From: DASXYG01 sp036502625
GTDB lineage: Bacteria > Actinomycetota > Actinomycetes > Streptosporangiales > Streptosporangiaceae
Reading direction: 5' to 3'
Length of the DNA stretch: 64,000 bases
NCBI GenBank assembly: GCA_036502625.1
Contig: DASXYG010000081.1
Location: 3,785-67,784, forward strand
Made by a program: the position numbers and the translations under genes. The notes under the pieces were generated by a model. That model was not told the origin of the DNA, did not search any database, and was given only the letters and a program-made list of their open reading frames with translations. Each line of letters begins with the position of its first letter. The first letter of the stretch is position 1. Of the stretch, positions 40,516 to 50,535 are shown in pieces.

Positions 40516-43500
40516 GTGGCGGAGAAGTCCAGGGGGATCCGCACCTGGATCGAGGGCTGGCCGGTCTACCGCCAGCTCACCGGCGACGACCCGCTCGGCC
40601 GCGGCACCGCCGCGCGCTCGCCCGCCACCGACGCCACCCGGGCGCGTACGACCACGGCCGACAGGGTCGTCAAGTCGATCTGCCCGTACTGCGCGGTCGG
40701 CTGCGGCCAGCGGGTCTACGTCAAGGACGACAAGGTCATCCAGATCGAGGGCGACCCCGACTCGCCCATCTCGCGCGGCCGGCTGTGCCCGAAGGGGTCG
40801 GCGAGCAAGCAGCTCGTCACCAGCCCGGGGCGGCTCACCCACGTCCTCTACCGCCGGCCGTACGCCGCCGATTGGGAGCGCATCCCGCTCGACGAAGCGG
40901 TCGACATGATCGCCGACCGGGTGCTGCGCACCCGCCGCGACACCTGGGAGGAGACCCGCAACGGCAAGAAGGTCCGGCGCACCATGGGCATCGCCAGCAT
41001 CGGCGGCGCCACGCTGGACAACGAAGAGAACTACCTGATGAAGAAGCTGTACACCGCGCTCGGGGCGATACAGATCGAGAATCAGGCCCGTATTTGACAC
41101 TCCGCCACCGTTCCCGGTCTGGGAACCTCGTTCGGCCGCGGCGGCGCGACCACCTTCCAGCAGGACCTCGTGAACTCCGACTGCATCGTCATCCAGGGGT
41201 CCAACATGGCGGAGGCGCACCCCGTCGGCTTCCAGTGGGTCATGGAGGCCAAGGCGCGCGGCGCCCGCGTCATCCACATCGACCCGCGCTTCACCCGTAC
41301 GAGCGCGGTCGCCCACGAGCACGTCGCGCTGCGCGCCGGCGCCGACATCGTGTTCCTCGGCGGGCTGATCAACTACGTCCTCGGCCACGGCAAGGAGTTC
41401 CGCGAGTACGTCGTGGCGTACACCAACGCCGCGTCCATCCTCCGCGAGGACTACCGCGACACCGAGGACCTCGACGGCCTGTTCTCCGGCTTCGACCCCG
41501 AGGGCCGCCTCTACGACGCGAACTCCTGGGCGTACGAGGACGCCGAGGCCGCGCCCGCCGCGGGCGACCGCGAGAAGTGGGCCACGGACGTACCCGCCGA
41601 GCCGGCCCACCACCACGGCCCCGAACACGCCGCGACCGCACGCGGCGAGACGTACGGGAGCGGCGGCGCCTCGCTGCGCGCCACCCCGCACACCGACCCC
41701 ACGCTGGAGCATCCGCGCTGCGTGTTCCAGGTGCTCAAGCGCCACTTCGCGCGCTACACACCGGAGATGGTCGCCGAGGTGTGCGGCGTGCCGGAGGAGC
41801 AGTTCCTGTCGGTGGCGCGCGCCATCTCGGAGAACTCCGGCCACGACCGCACCACCGCGTTCGTCTACTCCGTCGGCTGGACCCACCACACCGTCGGCGC
41901 GCAGTACATCCGTACGGCCGCGATCCTCCAGACGCTGCTCGGCAACATCGGCCGCCCCGGCGGCGGCATCCTCGCGCTGCGCGGCCACGCCAGCATCCAG
42001 GGCTCCACCGACATCCCGACGCTGTTCAACCTGCTCCCCGGCTACATCCCGATGCCCCACGCGGAGCAGCACCTCGACCTCGACACCTTCGTCGCGGCCG
42101 ACGCCGGGAGTACCGGTTTCTGGGGCAACATCCGGTCCTACACCGTGAGCCTCCTGAAGGCGTACTGGGGCGACGCCGCGACCGCCGAGAACGACTACGC
42201 CTTCGACTACCTGCCGCGCCTGACCGGCGACCACGGCACCTACCAAACGGTGCTCGACCAGATCGCCGGCACGGTCAAGGGCTACTTCATCGTGGGGGAG
42301 AACCCCGCGGTCGGCTCGGCGAACGCCAAGCTCCAGCGGCTCGGCCTCGCCAACCTCGACTGGCTCGTCGTACGCGACCTCGTCGCCGTCGAGTCGGCCA
42401 CGTTCTGGAAGGACGGCCCGGAGATCGAGACGGGCGAGCTGCGCACCGACGAGATCGGCACCGAGGTCTTCCTCATGCCCGCCGCCGCCCACACGGAGAA
42501 GGACGGCAGCTTCACCAACACCCAGCGGCTGCTCCAGTGGCACCGCAAGGCCATCGAGCCGCCCGCCGACGCCCGCAGCGACCTGTGGTTCTACTACCAC
42601 CTCGGCCGCGCGATCCGCGAGAAGCTGCGCGGCTCCACCGACGAACGCGACCGCCCCGTCCTCGACCTCACCTGGGACTACCCGGTCGAGGGGCCGACCT
42701 CGGACCCCAGCGCCGCGGCCGTCCTCGCCGAGATCAACGGCACCGGCGCCGACGGCGCGCCCCTGTCGTCGTACACCCAGCTCAAGCCGGACGGCTCCAC
42801 GTCATGCGGCTGCTGGATCTACTGCGGCGTCAACACGGACGGCGTCAACCAGGCCGACCGCCGCAAACCCGGCACCGAGCAGACCTGGGTGGCGCCGGAG
42901 TGGGGCTGGGCGTGGCCGGCCAACCGCCGCATCCTGTACAACCGCGCGTCCGCCGACCCCGAGGGCAAGCCCTGGAGCGAGCGGAAGAAGTACGTCTGGT
43001 GGGACGCCGACGCCGAACGCTGGACCGGCGCCGACGTCCCCGACTTCGAGGTCGCCAAGCGGCCCGACTACAAGCCGGAGCCGGACGCCCGCGCGCAGGA
43101 CGCCATCGGCGGCGCCGACCCGTTCATCATGCAGACCGACGGCCGCGCCTGGCTGTTCGCGCCGGCCGGCCTGGTCGACGGCCCGCTGCCGACCCACTAT
43201 GAACCGCACGAATCGCCGTTCGACAACCCGCTGTACACCCAGCGGGCCAACCCGACCCGCGAGACCTACCGGCATCCGGCGAACCTCTACAACCCGGCCG
43301 GCACCGCGCCCGGCCACGACGTGTTCCCGTACGTCTTCACCACCTACCGGCTCACCGAGCACCACACCGCCGGCGGCATGAGCCGCACCCTGCCGTACCT
43401 CTCCGAGCTGCAGCCGGAGTTCTTCTGCGAGGTGTCGCCGAGCCTCGCCGAGGAACGCGGCCTGGTGCACATGGGGTGGGCCACGATCGTGTCCGCGCGC

Positions 43501-43812
43501 ACCGCCATCGAGGCGCGCGTCATGGTCACCGACCGCATCCGCCCGCTGAAGGTCCGCGGCCGTACGATCCACCAGGTCGGCCTGCCGTACCACTGGGGCC
43601 CGAACGGCCTGTCCACGGGCGACGCCGCCAACGAGCTGCTGTCCGTGGTGCTCGACCCGAACGTCCACATCCAGGAGGCCAAGGCCGCCACGTGCGACAT
43701 CGTCCCCGGCCGCCGGCCGCGCGGCGTCGACCTCCTGGAGTTCGTCGCGGGCTACCGCCGTCGCGCGGGGATCACCACTGGCGGAGCCGACAATCCAACC
43801 GGAGGTTCATGA
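40516..43812 (+). CDS. fdhA: Formate dehydrogenase alpha subunit, selenocysteine-containing (in-frame TGA at 41095-41097)
   Basis: The Mo/W-bis-MGD catalytic subunit that oxidises formate to CO2, about 1098 residues when the TGA at 41095-41097 is read as selenocysteine. GTG 40516 has AGGGGG 8 bases upstream (GTG 40507 is also in frame). Cys56, Cys59, Cys63 and Cys91 (SICPYCAVGCGQ, GRLCPKG) bind a [4Fe-4S] cluster. Sec194 is in IENQARI-U-HSATVPG, the position of Sec196 in E. coli FdnG, followed by the conserved His. Downstream are FGRGGATTFQQDL, QGSNMAEAHPVGFQW and NIGRPGGGILALRGHASIQG; the C-terminal cofactor-binding domain ends near QEAKAATCDIVPG. No twin-arginine signal is present, so a cytoplasmic location is likely. 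Stop overlaps fdhB. Confidence 0.95.
41095..41126 (+). promoter_or_regulatory. Bacterial SECIS element with UGA codon
   Basis: The TGA (41095-41097) is followed after 12 bases by a perfect 6-bp stem, GTTCCC (41110-41115) and GGGAAC (41121-41126), closing a GGTCT loop (41116-41120). The loop sequence and its distance of 18 bases from the TGA equal those of the E. coli fdhF SECIS, where GGUCU contacts SelB. The reading frame with family-typical residues continues through it, so the TGA is a recoded codon rather than a mutation. Confidence 0.93.
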
Positions 43813-44708
43813 TGGGCAACCGGCTGTCCGGCCCGCTGGCCGACCCGTCCGCCGACGCGGGCTACCCCGCCGACCACCCGCCGCGCATGGGGTTCTTCAC
43901 CGACACGTCCGTGTGCATCGGGTGTAAGGCCTGCGAGGTGGCCTGCAAGGAATGGAACCTCGTCCCGGAGGACGGCCTCAACCTGCTCGGCCAGTCGTAC
44001 GACAACACCGGCGAGCTCGGCGCCAGCACCTGGCGCCACGTCGCGTTCGTCGAGCAGCGCATCCCCGAGAAGGCCCCGGTCGACCTCGGCATGCCCACGG
44101 TCGGCGCGCCCGCCCAGAACGACGACGCCGGAATCCGCTGGCTGATGTCCAGCGACGTCTGCAAGCACTGCACCCACGCCGCCTGCCTCGACGTATGCCC
44201 GACCGGCGCGCTGTTCCGCACCGAGTTCGGCACGGTCGTCGTCCAGGACGACGTCTGCAACGGCTGCGGCTACTGCGTGCCCGCCTGCCCGTACGGCGTG
44301 ATCGCCCGCCGCGAGTCCGACGGCGGCGCGCACAAGTGCACGCTCTGCTACGACCGGCTCGGCGAGGGCATGGAACCCGCCTGCGCGAAGGCCTGCCCGA
44401 CCGACTCCATCCAGTTCGGCCCGCTCGACGACCTGCGCGAACGCGCCGCCGCCCGGGTCGGCGAGCTGCACGAAAGCGGCGTCACCGAGGCACGGCTGTA
44501 CGGCGAGAGCCCGGACGACGGGGTCGGCGGCGACGGCGCGTTCTTCCTGCTCCTCGACGAACCCGAGGTCTACGGCCTCCCGCCGGACCCCATCGTGACC
44601 ACCCACGACCTCCCGTCCATGTGGCGCCACGCGGCCGCCGCCGCGCTGTCGGTGGGCGCCGGGGTGGCGCTCGCGTTCGCCGGCGCCGCGCTGGGGAGGC
44701 GGAAATGA
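43812..44708 (+). CDS. fdhB: Formate dehydrogenase iron-sulfur subunit
   Basis: A 298-residue electron-transfer subunit related to FdnH/FdoH. The second of two adjacent ATGs was taken for its better distance from GGAGG. Sixteen cysteines fall into four [4Fe-4S] motifs: CIGCKACEVACKEW, CKHCTHAACLDVCPTG, CNGCGYCVPACPYG, and CTLCYDRLGEGMEPACAKAC. A C-terminal hydrophobic helix (AAAAALSVGAGVALAFAGAA) can anchor it in the membrane. Start overlaps the fdhA stop, end overlaps fdhC as ATGA. It carries electrons from the selenoprotein to the NrfD-type membrane subunit. Confidence 0.95.
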   Translation: MGNRLSGPLADPSADAGYPADHPPRMGFFTDTSVCIGCKACEVACKEWNLVPEDGLNLLGQSYDNTGELGASTWRHVAFVEQRIPEKAPVDLGMPTVGAPAQNDDAGIRWLMSSDVCKHCTHAACLDVCPTGALFRTEFGTVVVQDDVCNGCGYCVPACPYGVIARRESDGGAHKCTLCYDRLGEGMEPACAKACPTDSIQFGPLDDLRERAAARVGELHESGVTEARLYGESPDDGVGGDGAFFLLLDEPEVYGLPPDPIVTTHDLPSMWRHAAAAALSVGAGVALAFAGAALGRRK

Positions 44709-45637
44709 GCCAGCGCGAGGAGCCGACTCCGGAGTTCCGGTCGTACTACGGGCGGCCCATCCTGAAGGAGCCCGCCTGGCGGGTGCCCGACGTCCCCCTC
44801 TACCTCTTCCTCGGCGGCACCGCGGGCGCGTCCGCGTCGACCGCCGCGCTGGCCGACCTCACCGGCCGGCCCGGCCTGGCCCGCGCCGGGCGCATCGCGG
44901 CCATCGGATGCGCGACCGCCAGCGTCGGCGCGCTGATCCACGACCTCGGCCGTCCGCAGCGGTTCCTGAACATGCTGCGCGTGATCAAGCCGACGTCACC
45001 GCTGTCCGTCGGGTCGTGGATCCTCGCGCCGTTCTCCACGCTCGCCGGCGCGGCCATGGTCAGCGACCTCACCGGCCTGCTCCGCGGCCCCGGCCGCGCC
45101 GCCGGGCTGGCCTCCGGCGTCGTCGGCACCGCCATGTGCACCTACACCGCGGTCCTGCTTGCCGACACCGCCATCCCGTCCTGGCACGATGCGCACCGCG
45201 AGCTGCCGTTCCTGTTCGCCGGCAGCGCGATGGCCTCGGCCGCGGGCGCCCTGATGATCGCCGCGCCGGTCGCCGAGCAGGCGCCCGTACGCAACCTCGC
45301 GGCCATCGGCGGCGCCGTCGAGCTCGCCGCCGCCCACAGGGTCGAGACCGGCCTCGGCCTGGTCGGCGAGCCGTACTCCATCGGCAAGTCCGGCAGGCTC
45401 CTGCGCGCGGGCCGCGCCCTGACCGCCGCGGGCATCGGGCTGTCCGTGGCCGGCGGCCTGGTGTCCCGCCGCTCGCGCGGCCTCGGCAGGGCGGCGGCCG
45501 TCCTGTCCGGAACGGCCTTGGTCGCGGCCGGCCTGTGCACCCGCTTCGGCGTCTACGAGGCCGGCGTCGCGTCCGCACGCGACCCGAAGTACGTCGTCGT
45601 ACCGCAACGCGAACGGGTTTCGTCCCGGATGCAGTAG
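44705..45637 (+). CDS. fdhC: NrfD/PsrC-type membrane subunit of formate dehydrogenase
   Basis: A 310-residue integral membrane protein with about eight hydrophobic segments. It belongs to the NrfD/polysulfide reductase group (YLFLGGTAGASASTAALADL, HDLGRPQRFLNMLRVIKPTS, PLSVGSWILAPFSTLAGAAM, ELPFLFAGSAMASAAGALMI). NrfD proteins pass electrons to quinone without haem, unlike the cytochrome b gamma subunit FdnI of E. coli. So this enzyme is a hybrid: FdnG/H-like catalytic part with an NrfD anchor. Co-translated with fdhB. Confidence 0.9.
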   Translation: MSQREEPTPEFRSYYGRPILKEPAWRVPDVPLYLFLGGTAGASASTAALADLTGRPGLARAGRIAAIGCATASVGALIHDLGRPQRFLNMLRVIKPTSPLSVGSWILAPFSTLAGAAMVSDLTGLLRGPGRAAGLASGVVGTAMCTYTAVLLADTAIPSWHDAHRELPFLFAGSAMASAAGALMIAAPVAEQAPVRNLAAIGGAVELAAAHRVETGLGLVGEPYSIGKSGRLLRAGRALTAAGIGLSVAGGLVSRRSRGLGRAAAVLSGTALVAAGLCTRFGVYEAGVASARDPKYVVVPQRERVSSRMQ

Positions 45638-45647
45638 ATTCGCGCGG

Positions 45648-46643
45648 GTGAGCCGCGACGACGACCCCGAGTTCCTCCCGCCCCGGCCCTCGGACCTGCC
45701 CAAACCCGCACCACCGCCCGACCAGGGCCCGGGCCCGTCCGCGCCGGGCGCCGGCCCGTACCCGCCTGGGCCGGGTCCGTTCGGGCCGCCGGGCACGCCC
45801 CCGGGGACGCCGCCCGGCCTGCCGCTCCCCGCGGACCAGCCCGGCGCGCACGACACCGGATCCCGTGCGGGCGTGGCGCTGAAGATGACGCTGTTCATCG
45901 CGGCGCCGGTGCTCGTCGTCGTGATCATCGCGCTCGCCGTGGTCGGCATCCGCAGCCTCGGGTCCCGCATGATGCCGCACGTCTCGGCGTACGGCACCGA
46001 GTCGCCCACCCCGAGCAAACCCGCCGCCACCACCAACCCGCCGAAGCCCACCCCCAGCCACACGACCCCGCCCACCAAGCCCGTCCTCGCCGGATGGCAG
46101 CCGGTCGTGCACACCAAGCGCGGCGTGGCGTACGACGTCCCGCGCGACTGGGAGGTCAACTCGCCGAGCACCATCGTGGGCTTCGAGAACGTCGGCGCGA
46201 GCAACAGCACGCTCGCGATGTCCGGCTCGGCGGAGTACGGCTCCGGCTACTGCACCAACTCCAGCAGCGGCACCTGGCGCGCCGTCACCGGCATCGCCGC
46301 GACCCCCACGGCCGGCGACCAGGCCGCCCAGACAAAGTCCCTCGCCGAGTCCTGGGGCAACGTCTACGACGAGCCCGCCAAGGGCATCCACGCCGTAGCC
46401 GAACCCGGCCGCGCCAAGCCCGTCCGCATCAAGGGCGCCCACGCGTACCACATACGCGTCTCCATCACGGTGACCGGCGGCGACGCCTGCACCCCCCACC
46501 GCGCCCGGGTCGACGTCCTGACCGTCCGCGCCCCCCACACCAACGGCGCCTTCATCCTCTCCACCGACCAGGGCGCCCACGCCGACCCCACCGGCAAGAC
46601 GATCGCCAAGATCCTCTCGTCCGTCCGCGTGTACGCCCGCTAG
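45648..46643 (+). CDS. Membrane-anchored protein with Pro-rich N-terminus and extracytoplasmic domain, function unknown
   Basis: A 331-residue protein I do not recognise by function. Residues 1-75 are hydrophilic and rich in Pro and Gly. One membrane helix follows (about 82-103, TLFIAAPVLVVVIIALAVVG), then a Thr/Pro/Ser linker and an outward domain of about 185 residues (AGWQPVVHTKRGVAYDVPRD, FENVGASNSTLAMSGSAEYG, with two Cys, ending ILSSVRVYAR). The layout is common in actinomycete cell-surface proteins. It begins 10 bp after fdhC and may be co-transcribed, but nothing links it to formate metabolism. Its stop shares CTAG with the convergent lipase maturation gene. Confidence 0.8.
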   Translation: MSRDDDPEFLPPRPSDLPKPAPPPDQGPGPSAPGAGPYPPGPGPFGPPGTPPGTPPGLPLPADQPGAHDTGSRAGVALKMTLFIAAPVLVVVIIALAVVGIRSLGSRMMPHVSAYGTESPTPSKPAATTNPPKPTPSHTTPPTKPVLAGWQPVVHTKRGVAYDVPRDWEVNSPSTIVGFENVGASNSTLAMSGSAEYGSGYCTNSSSGTWRAVTGIAATPTAGDQAAQTKSLAESWGNVYDEPAKGIHAVAEPGRAKPVRIKGAHAYHIRVSITVTGGDACTPHRARVDVLTVRAPHTNGAFILSTDQGAHADPTGKTIAKILSSVRVYAR

Positions 46644-48055
46644 TCGCGGCGCACCGCCGGCCAGTACACCCCCAGCCGCGTCCGCGTCCAGCACACCCGC
46701 TCCGCGCGCAGCCGCCGCCACGAACTGAACCGGTACTCGTACAGCGACGCCCGTACGGCGGCCGGGCGCGCGCCCTCGAACGGGTCGGCGCGCAGCAGGC
46801 GCAGCGTGGCGGGGTCGGCGTCCAGGAGGCGGTGGAGCAGCGTGCCGAACCACGGCCTGGCGTAGTCGCGGGACAGCGCGGCGAACCACATCGCCCAGTC
46901 GAGGCGCAGGTGGTACGGCGCGAACTGGCGTGGCCACCGGCGCGGATCGGTGGGCTTGCCGTGGAACTCATACGCCCGCCAGTCCTCCGGCTCGGCCTCG
47001 GCGGTGCCCTCGACGACCACCTCCAGGCGGCGACGGCTGACGCTGCCGAACGCGCCGTACGTGTTGACCAGGTGCAATCCGTCGAAGCTGGCGTTCATGA
47101 GCTGCCGTGACGACAGCATGTTGCGGACGGGGCGGTAGCTGAGCGCGGCCAGCGCCACCGCGACGACCAGGCCGAGCAGCGCGAACCAGCCCGGCGCGGC
47201 CAGGGCGTCCGGACGCGGCACCGGCAGGACGTGCCGCCACGCGGCGTCACCGAGTACGGGCAGCGCCAGTACGATCGTCAGCACGTTCAGCCAGGCGAAG
47301 TTGCCGCTGAGCAGCAGCCACACCTGTGTGACGATCATGACCGCGGCCGCGACGGCGGCCGCCGGCTGCGGCGCGAACAGCGCGAACGGCACGATGAGCT
47401 GCGCGAAATGGTTGGCCGCGCACTCGACGCGGTGCAGCGGCGCGGGCAGGTGGTGGAAGAACCAGCTCAGGGGGCCAGGCATCGGCTGCGTCTCGTGGTG
47501 GTGGTCCAGGCAGGTCAGGTCGCGCCAGCAGGGGTCGCCGCGCATCTTGATCAGCCCGGCGCCGAACTCCAGCCGGAACAGCAGCCACCGCAGCATCCAC
47601 AGGACGGCCACCGGCGGCGCGACGCCGGCGGGACCGGTGAAGATCGCCAGGAACCCCGCCTCGAGCAGCAGGATCTCCCACCCGAACCCGTACCACGTGC
47701 CGCCCACGTTCACGATCGACAGGTAGAGCGCCCACAGCACGGCCCACACCGCCATGCACGCGACGACCGGTAGCCGGTCGGTCACGCCGCCCAGGGCCGC
47801 GGCGGCGAGCACCGCGCCCGTCCAGGCGGCGATCGCGAACATGCGGTCGGAGTAGCGCCAGTGGAACAGGCTGGGCGCGGTACGGAACGGCAGCGCGGCG
47901 GCCGTACGCGGCGCGGGCGTGAGGCCGTTCGCGCCGATCAGCGGCCGGAACTGCCGGGCCGCGGCGATGTACGCGACGAGGTAGACCAGCGCGAGGCCGC
48001 GCTGGAACACCAGTCGGCTCAGCCAGTAGTCGGGTGCCCAGAGCGCGGCGGACAT
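46640..48055 (-). CDS. Lipase maturation factor family membrane protein
   Basis: A 471-residue polytopic membrane protein of the LMF1 family. ATG 48055 is chosen since homologues begin near APDYWLSRLVFQRGLALVYL. Conserved parts: NVGGTWYGFGWEILLLEAGF, LLFRLEFGAGLIKMRGDPCW, HHHETQPMPGPLSWFFHHLP, HFAQLIVPFALFAPQP, and the soluble C-terminal part with LVNTYGAFGSVSRRRLEV, YEFHGKPTDPRRWPRQFAPY and LDWAMWFAAL. Animal LMF1 helps lipases fold in the ER; the role in actinobacteria is not known. No lipase gene is adjacent. Confidence 0.9.
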   Translation of the reverse strand: MSAALWAPDYWLSRLVFQRGLALVYLVAYIAAARQFRPLIGANGLTPAPRTAAALPFRTAPSLFHWRYSDRMFAIAAWTGAVLAAAALGGVTDRLPVVACMAVWAVLWALYLSIVNVGGTWYGFGWEILLLEAGFLAIFTGPAGVAPPVAVLWMLRWLLFRLEFGAGLIKMRGDPCWRDLTCLDHHHETQPMPGPLSWFFHHLPAPLHRVECAANHFAQLIVPFALFAPQPAAAVAAAVMIVTQVWLLLSGNFAWLNVLTIVLALPVLGDAAWRHVLPVPRPDALAAPGWFALLGLVVAVALAALSYRPVRNMLSSRQLMNASFDGLHLVNTYGAFGSVSRRRLEVVVEGTAEAEPEDWRAYEFHGKPTDPRRWPRQFAPYHLRLDWAMWFAALSRDYARPWFGTLLHRLLDADPATLRLLRADPFEGARPAAVRASLYEYRFSSWRRLRAERVCWTRTRLGVYWPAVRRD

Positions 48056-48173
48056 ACGAGTTTCCGTTCCCGTGACCGCCCGCACCGTACCGGACGCGCG
48101 CCGCATCCGGGGTCACGATCCGCGCACGGGAACGTACGCGCCCGCCCGGTTCGTACGCCGGGCGGGGCGGCGG

Positions 48174-48500
48174 TCAGCTCGCCGGGATGCCCTCGGCGAA
48201 GGCGGCGCGCAGGGCGGCCAGCCATTCCTGGGCGGACTCGTCGTTGGTCAGCGCCGGACGGTCGGCCTGCCACAGGGCGCCCCGGAGATCACGCAGGTCG
48301 TCGGCGCGCTCCCGCGCGGCCGCCTGCCCCGCGCCGGGCTTCTCCGCGATCGCGTCCAGCGAGGTGATCATCGCCTCGAAGACGCACACCGCCTCGGTCA
48401 GTGCCCAGTGCGGCACCTCGACATCGTGCATCGCCCACTCGGGCAGCCCGACGCGCGACGCCGCCTCACGCGCGGCGTCCCCGGAACCTGGAGCAGTCAT
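48174..48500 (-). CDS. Small helical protein of unknown function
   Basis: A 108-residue soluble protein starting at ATG 48500, with AGGAGG about 15 bp upstream. It is predicted mostly helical (HWALTEAVCVFEAMITSLDA, AARERADDLRDLRGALWQAD, NDESAQEWLAALRAAFAEGI). I recognise no family. It lies between the lipase maturation gene and selB on the same strand. The 175 bp upstream (48501-48675) contain no convincing promoter or gene. Confidence 0.6.
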   Translation of the reverse strand: MTAPGSGDAAREAASRVGLPEWAMHDVEVPHWALTEAVCVFEAMITSLDAIAEKPGAGQAAARERADDLRDLRGALWQADRPALTNDESAQEWLAALRAAFAEGIPAS

Positions 48501-48675
48501 CAAATCCGTCGTCCTCCTCGCGACCGGGCCGGGGGGCACACCGTATCCCGGACCATCCTCACCAAAGTCCAAGCTACGCGCCCACCCTATGGGTTCGCTG
48601 GCCCCTGAGCACGATCGCGAATCCTGCCCAACGACCATGACGCCGTACCCGGGTCCGCGGTTCCACAGGTTCCGG

Positions 48676-50535
48676 TCAAATGACGCGGCGGGTGTCATCC
48701 GGGAGGCGGGCCGTGACGCCCGCGGCGTCCAGGTGTTCGAGGAGCGGTACGGCTACGCGGCGGGTGGTGCCGAGTGCCTTGCGGGCGTCGCTGAGGGTGA
48801 ACGGCTGGGGGAGGGCGGCCAGGACGGGGCGGGCGCGGTCGACGGCGTCGGGGGCCAGCACGATGCCGTCGGCGATCTTGAGGAGGCGGCCGGCGCGGAC
48901 GGCGGCGGCCAGTTCGCGGGGGCCGAGGCCGAGGTGGGCGAGGGCGTTCGCGTCGGGGGCGGCGAACGGCTTGGCGCGCAGGTCCGTGAGGATCGCCTCT
49001 ACGGCGCGGGTGACCTGCGGCGGGAGCTGGTTGTCGGTGCCCGGGGATACGATCCTGCCGTCCGCGGCGGACAGTCCGGCGCGGCGTATGACGGCGGCGA
49101 GGAGCGCGCGGTCGGAGAGTCCGAGCGCGCGCAGGGCGACATCTGCCGGTAGGCCCGGCTCCAGCTTGTGTTCGCGCGCCCAGTCGCGGGTGGCCTCCCG
49201 CAGGCGCGCGGGCAGCGCCGCCCAGAGCTCGGGGTCGGCGTGCCAGTCGCCGGCGACCGGCTTGCCCGGCGCGGGCAGCCCGAGCGCGCGCAGGTCGCCC
49301 GTCCGTACGAACCCCATCCGCCGCAGCTTGACCACGGCCGCGTCCTCCGGCCTGGCGACCAGCCCGAGCTCGGCGGCCCGCTCCCGTCCGGCACCGCGCC
49401 GCCGCAGCTCAGGCGGTGCGGGATCGACCACGATCGCGGCCGCCGCGATGAGATGCCGCCCCGGATCCCGAAGCAGCAGCCGGTCGCCATACCGCAACGG
49501 CAACGCCCGCGCCAGCCGCAACCGCACGACCCGCCCCCCAAGCGGCCGCACCCGCGCGGCCACCGCCGCCGCCCCCACATGCACCGTCAACTCTTCAGCG
49601 AGGTCCACCACGTCATCACCCGCCACACCGGAGCCCGCCACACCGGAGCCCGCCGCGCCCGAGCCCGCCGCGTCGGGAGGCCCCGCCCCGGGAACCCCCG
49701 CGCCGAGCCGCCCCGGGCCGGGGAGAACGCAGTCGACCTGGTCCGTCGTACGCCACACATCGCGGGCGAGCAGGGCGTCGCCGCGGCGCGGGCGGTCGGC
49801 GCCGCGGAGGTTGACGGCGACCCGGGCCACCCCCGTCACCTCGTCGGCCGCCTCCTCGAGGGTCTGCAACCCCCGTACGCGCACCTCGCGTCCGGTGGAG
49901 GCGAGGGTCAGCCGGTCGCCGGTGCGAATGCGCCCGGCGGGCAGCGTCCCGGTCACGACCAGGCCCGCCCCGCCGATGGTGAACGAGCGGTCGAGCCAGA
50001 GCCGTACATCGGATTCCGGATCGGGCACGGGCATGCCCGCCACGAGCGTGGCGAGTGCCGCACGCAGCTCCGCGAGGCCCGCGCCGGTGACGCCGCTGAC
50101 CTCGGCGTACGGCACCACCCCGAGCGACGTCTCCGCGATGCGCGCCAGCGCGTCACGCCGCGCGGGCTCCGGGTCCGCCAGATCGCTGCGCGTGACCGCC
50201 AGCAGTCCATGCGTGACCCCGAGCGCGTCCACCGCCGCCAGATGCTCGGCGGACTGCGGCATCCACCCCTCGTCGGCGGCCACCACAAACAGGACGGCGG
50301 GCACCGGACCCATCCCCGAGAGCATATTTGGGACGAACCGCTCATGCCCCGGCACGTCCACGAAGGCGACCCGCAAATTGCCGGGCAGCGCCATCCACGC
50401 GAACCCGAGATCGATGGTCAGCCCGCGCCGCCGCTCCTCGGCCCACCGGTCGGTCTCCCGCCCGGTGAGCGCCCGTACGAGGGTCGACTTCCCATGATCG
50501 ACATGCCCGGCCGTAGCCACCACCTGCGTCGTCAC
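48676..50535 (-). CDS. selB: Selenocysteine-specific elongation factor SelB
   Basis: A GTPase that binds Sec-tRNA and the SECIS hairpin to insert selenocysteine at UGA, 619 residues. GTG 50535 overlaps the selA stop as GTGA. G-domain motifs: ATAGHVDHGKSTLVRALTG (G1, 10-17), RRGLTIDLGFAW (G2), DVPGHERFVPNML (G3) and LLAVTRSDLADP (TRSD in place of NKxD, as in SelB proteins). The EF-Tu-like domains II and III follow (FTIGGAGLVVTGTLPAGRIR), with an Ala/Gly/Pro-rich insert around residues 275-305. The C-terminal winged helices that read the SECIS are present (e.g. VPLLEHLDAAGVTARLPDDT). Confidence 0.96.
   Translation of the reverse strand: MTTQVVATAGHVDHGKSTLVRALTGRETDRWAEERRRGLTIDLGFAWMALPGNLRVAFVDVPGHERFVPNMLSGMGPVPAVLFVVAADEGWMPQSAEHLAAVDALGVTHGLLAVTRSDLADPEPARRDALARIAETSLGVVPYAEVSGVTGAGLAELRAALATLVAGMPVPDPESDVRLWLDRSFTIGGAGLVVTGTLPAGRIRTGDRLTLASTGREVRVRGLQTLEEAADEVTGVARVAVNLRGADRPRRGDALLARDVWRTTDQVDCVLPGPGRLGAGVPGAGPPDAAGSGAAGSGVAGSGVAGDDVVDLAEELTVHVGAAAVAARVRPLGGRVVRLRLARALPLRYGDRLLLRDPGRHLIAAAAIVVDPAPPELRRRGAGRERAAELGLVARPEDAAVVKLRRMGFVRTGDLRALGLPAPGKPVAGDWHADPELWAALPARLREATRDWAREHKLEPGLPADVALRALGLSDRALLAAVIRRAGLSAADGRIVSPGTDNQLPPQVTRAVEAILTDLRAKPFAAPDANALAHLGLGPRELAAAVRAGRLLKIADGIVLAPDAVDRARPVLAALPQPFTLSDARKALGTTRRVAVPLLEHLDAAGVTARLPDDTRRVI

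Noticed and set aside
41095..41097. TGA in fdhA as a nonsense mutation making two gene fragments
   Set aside because: The codon is at the known Sec position, followed by the conserved His and by a SECIS hairpin with correct loop and spacing, and selA, selB, selC and selD are all present.
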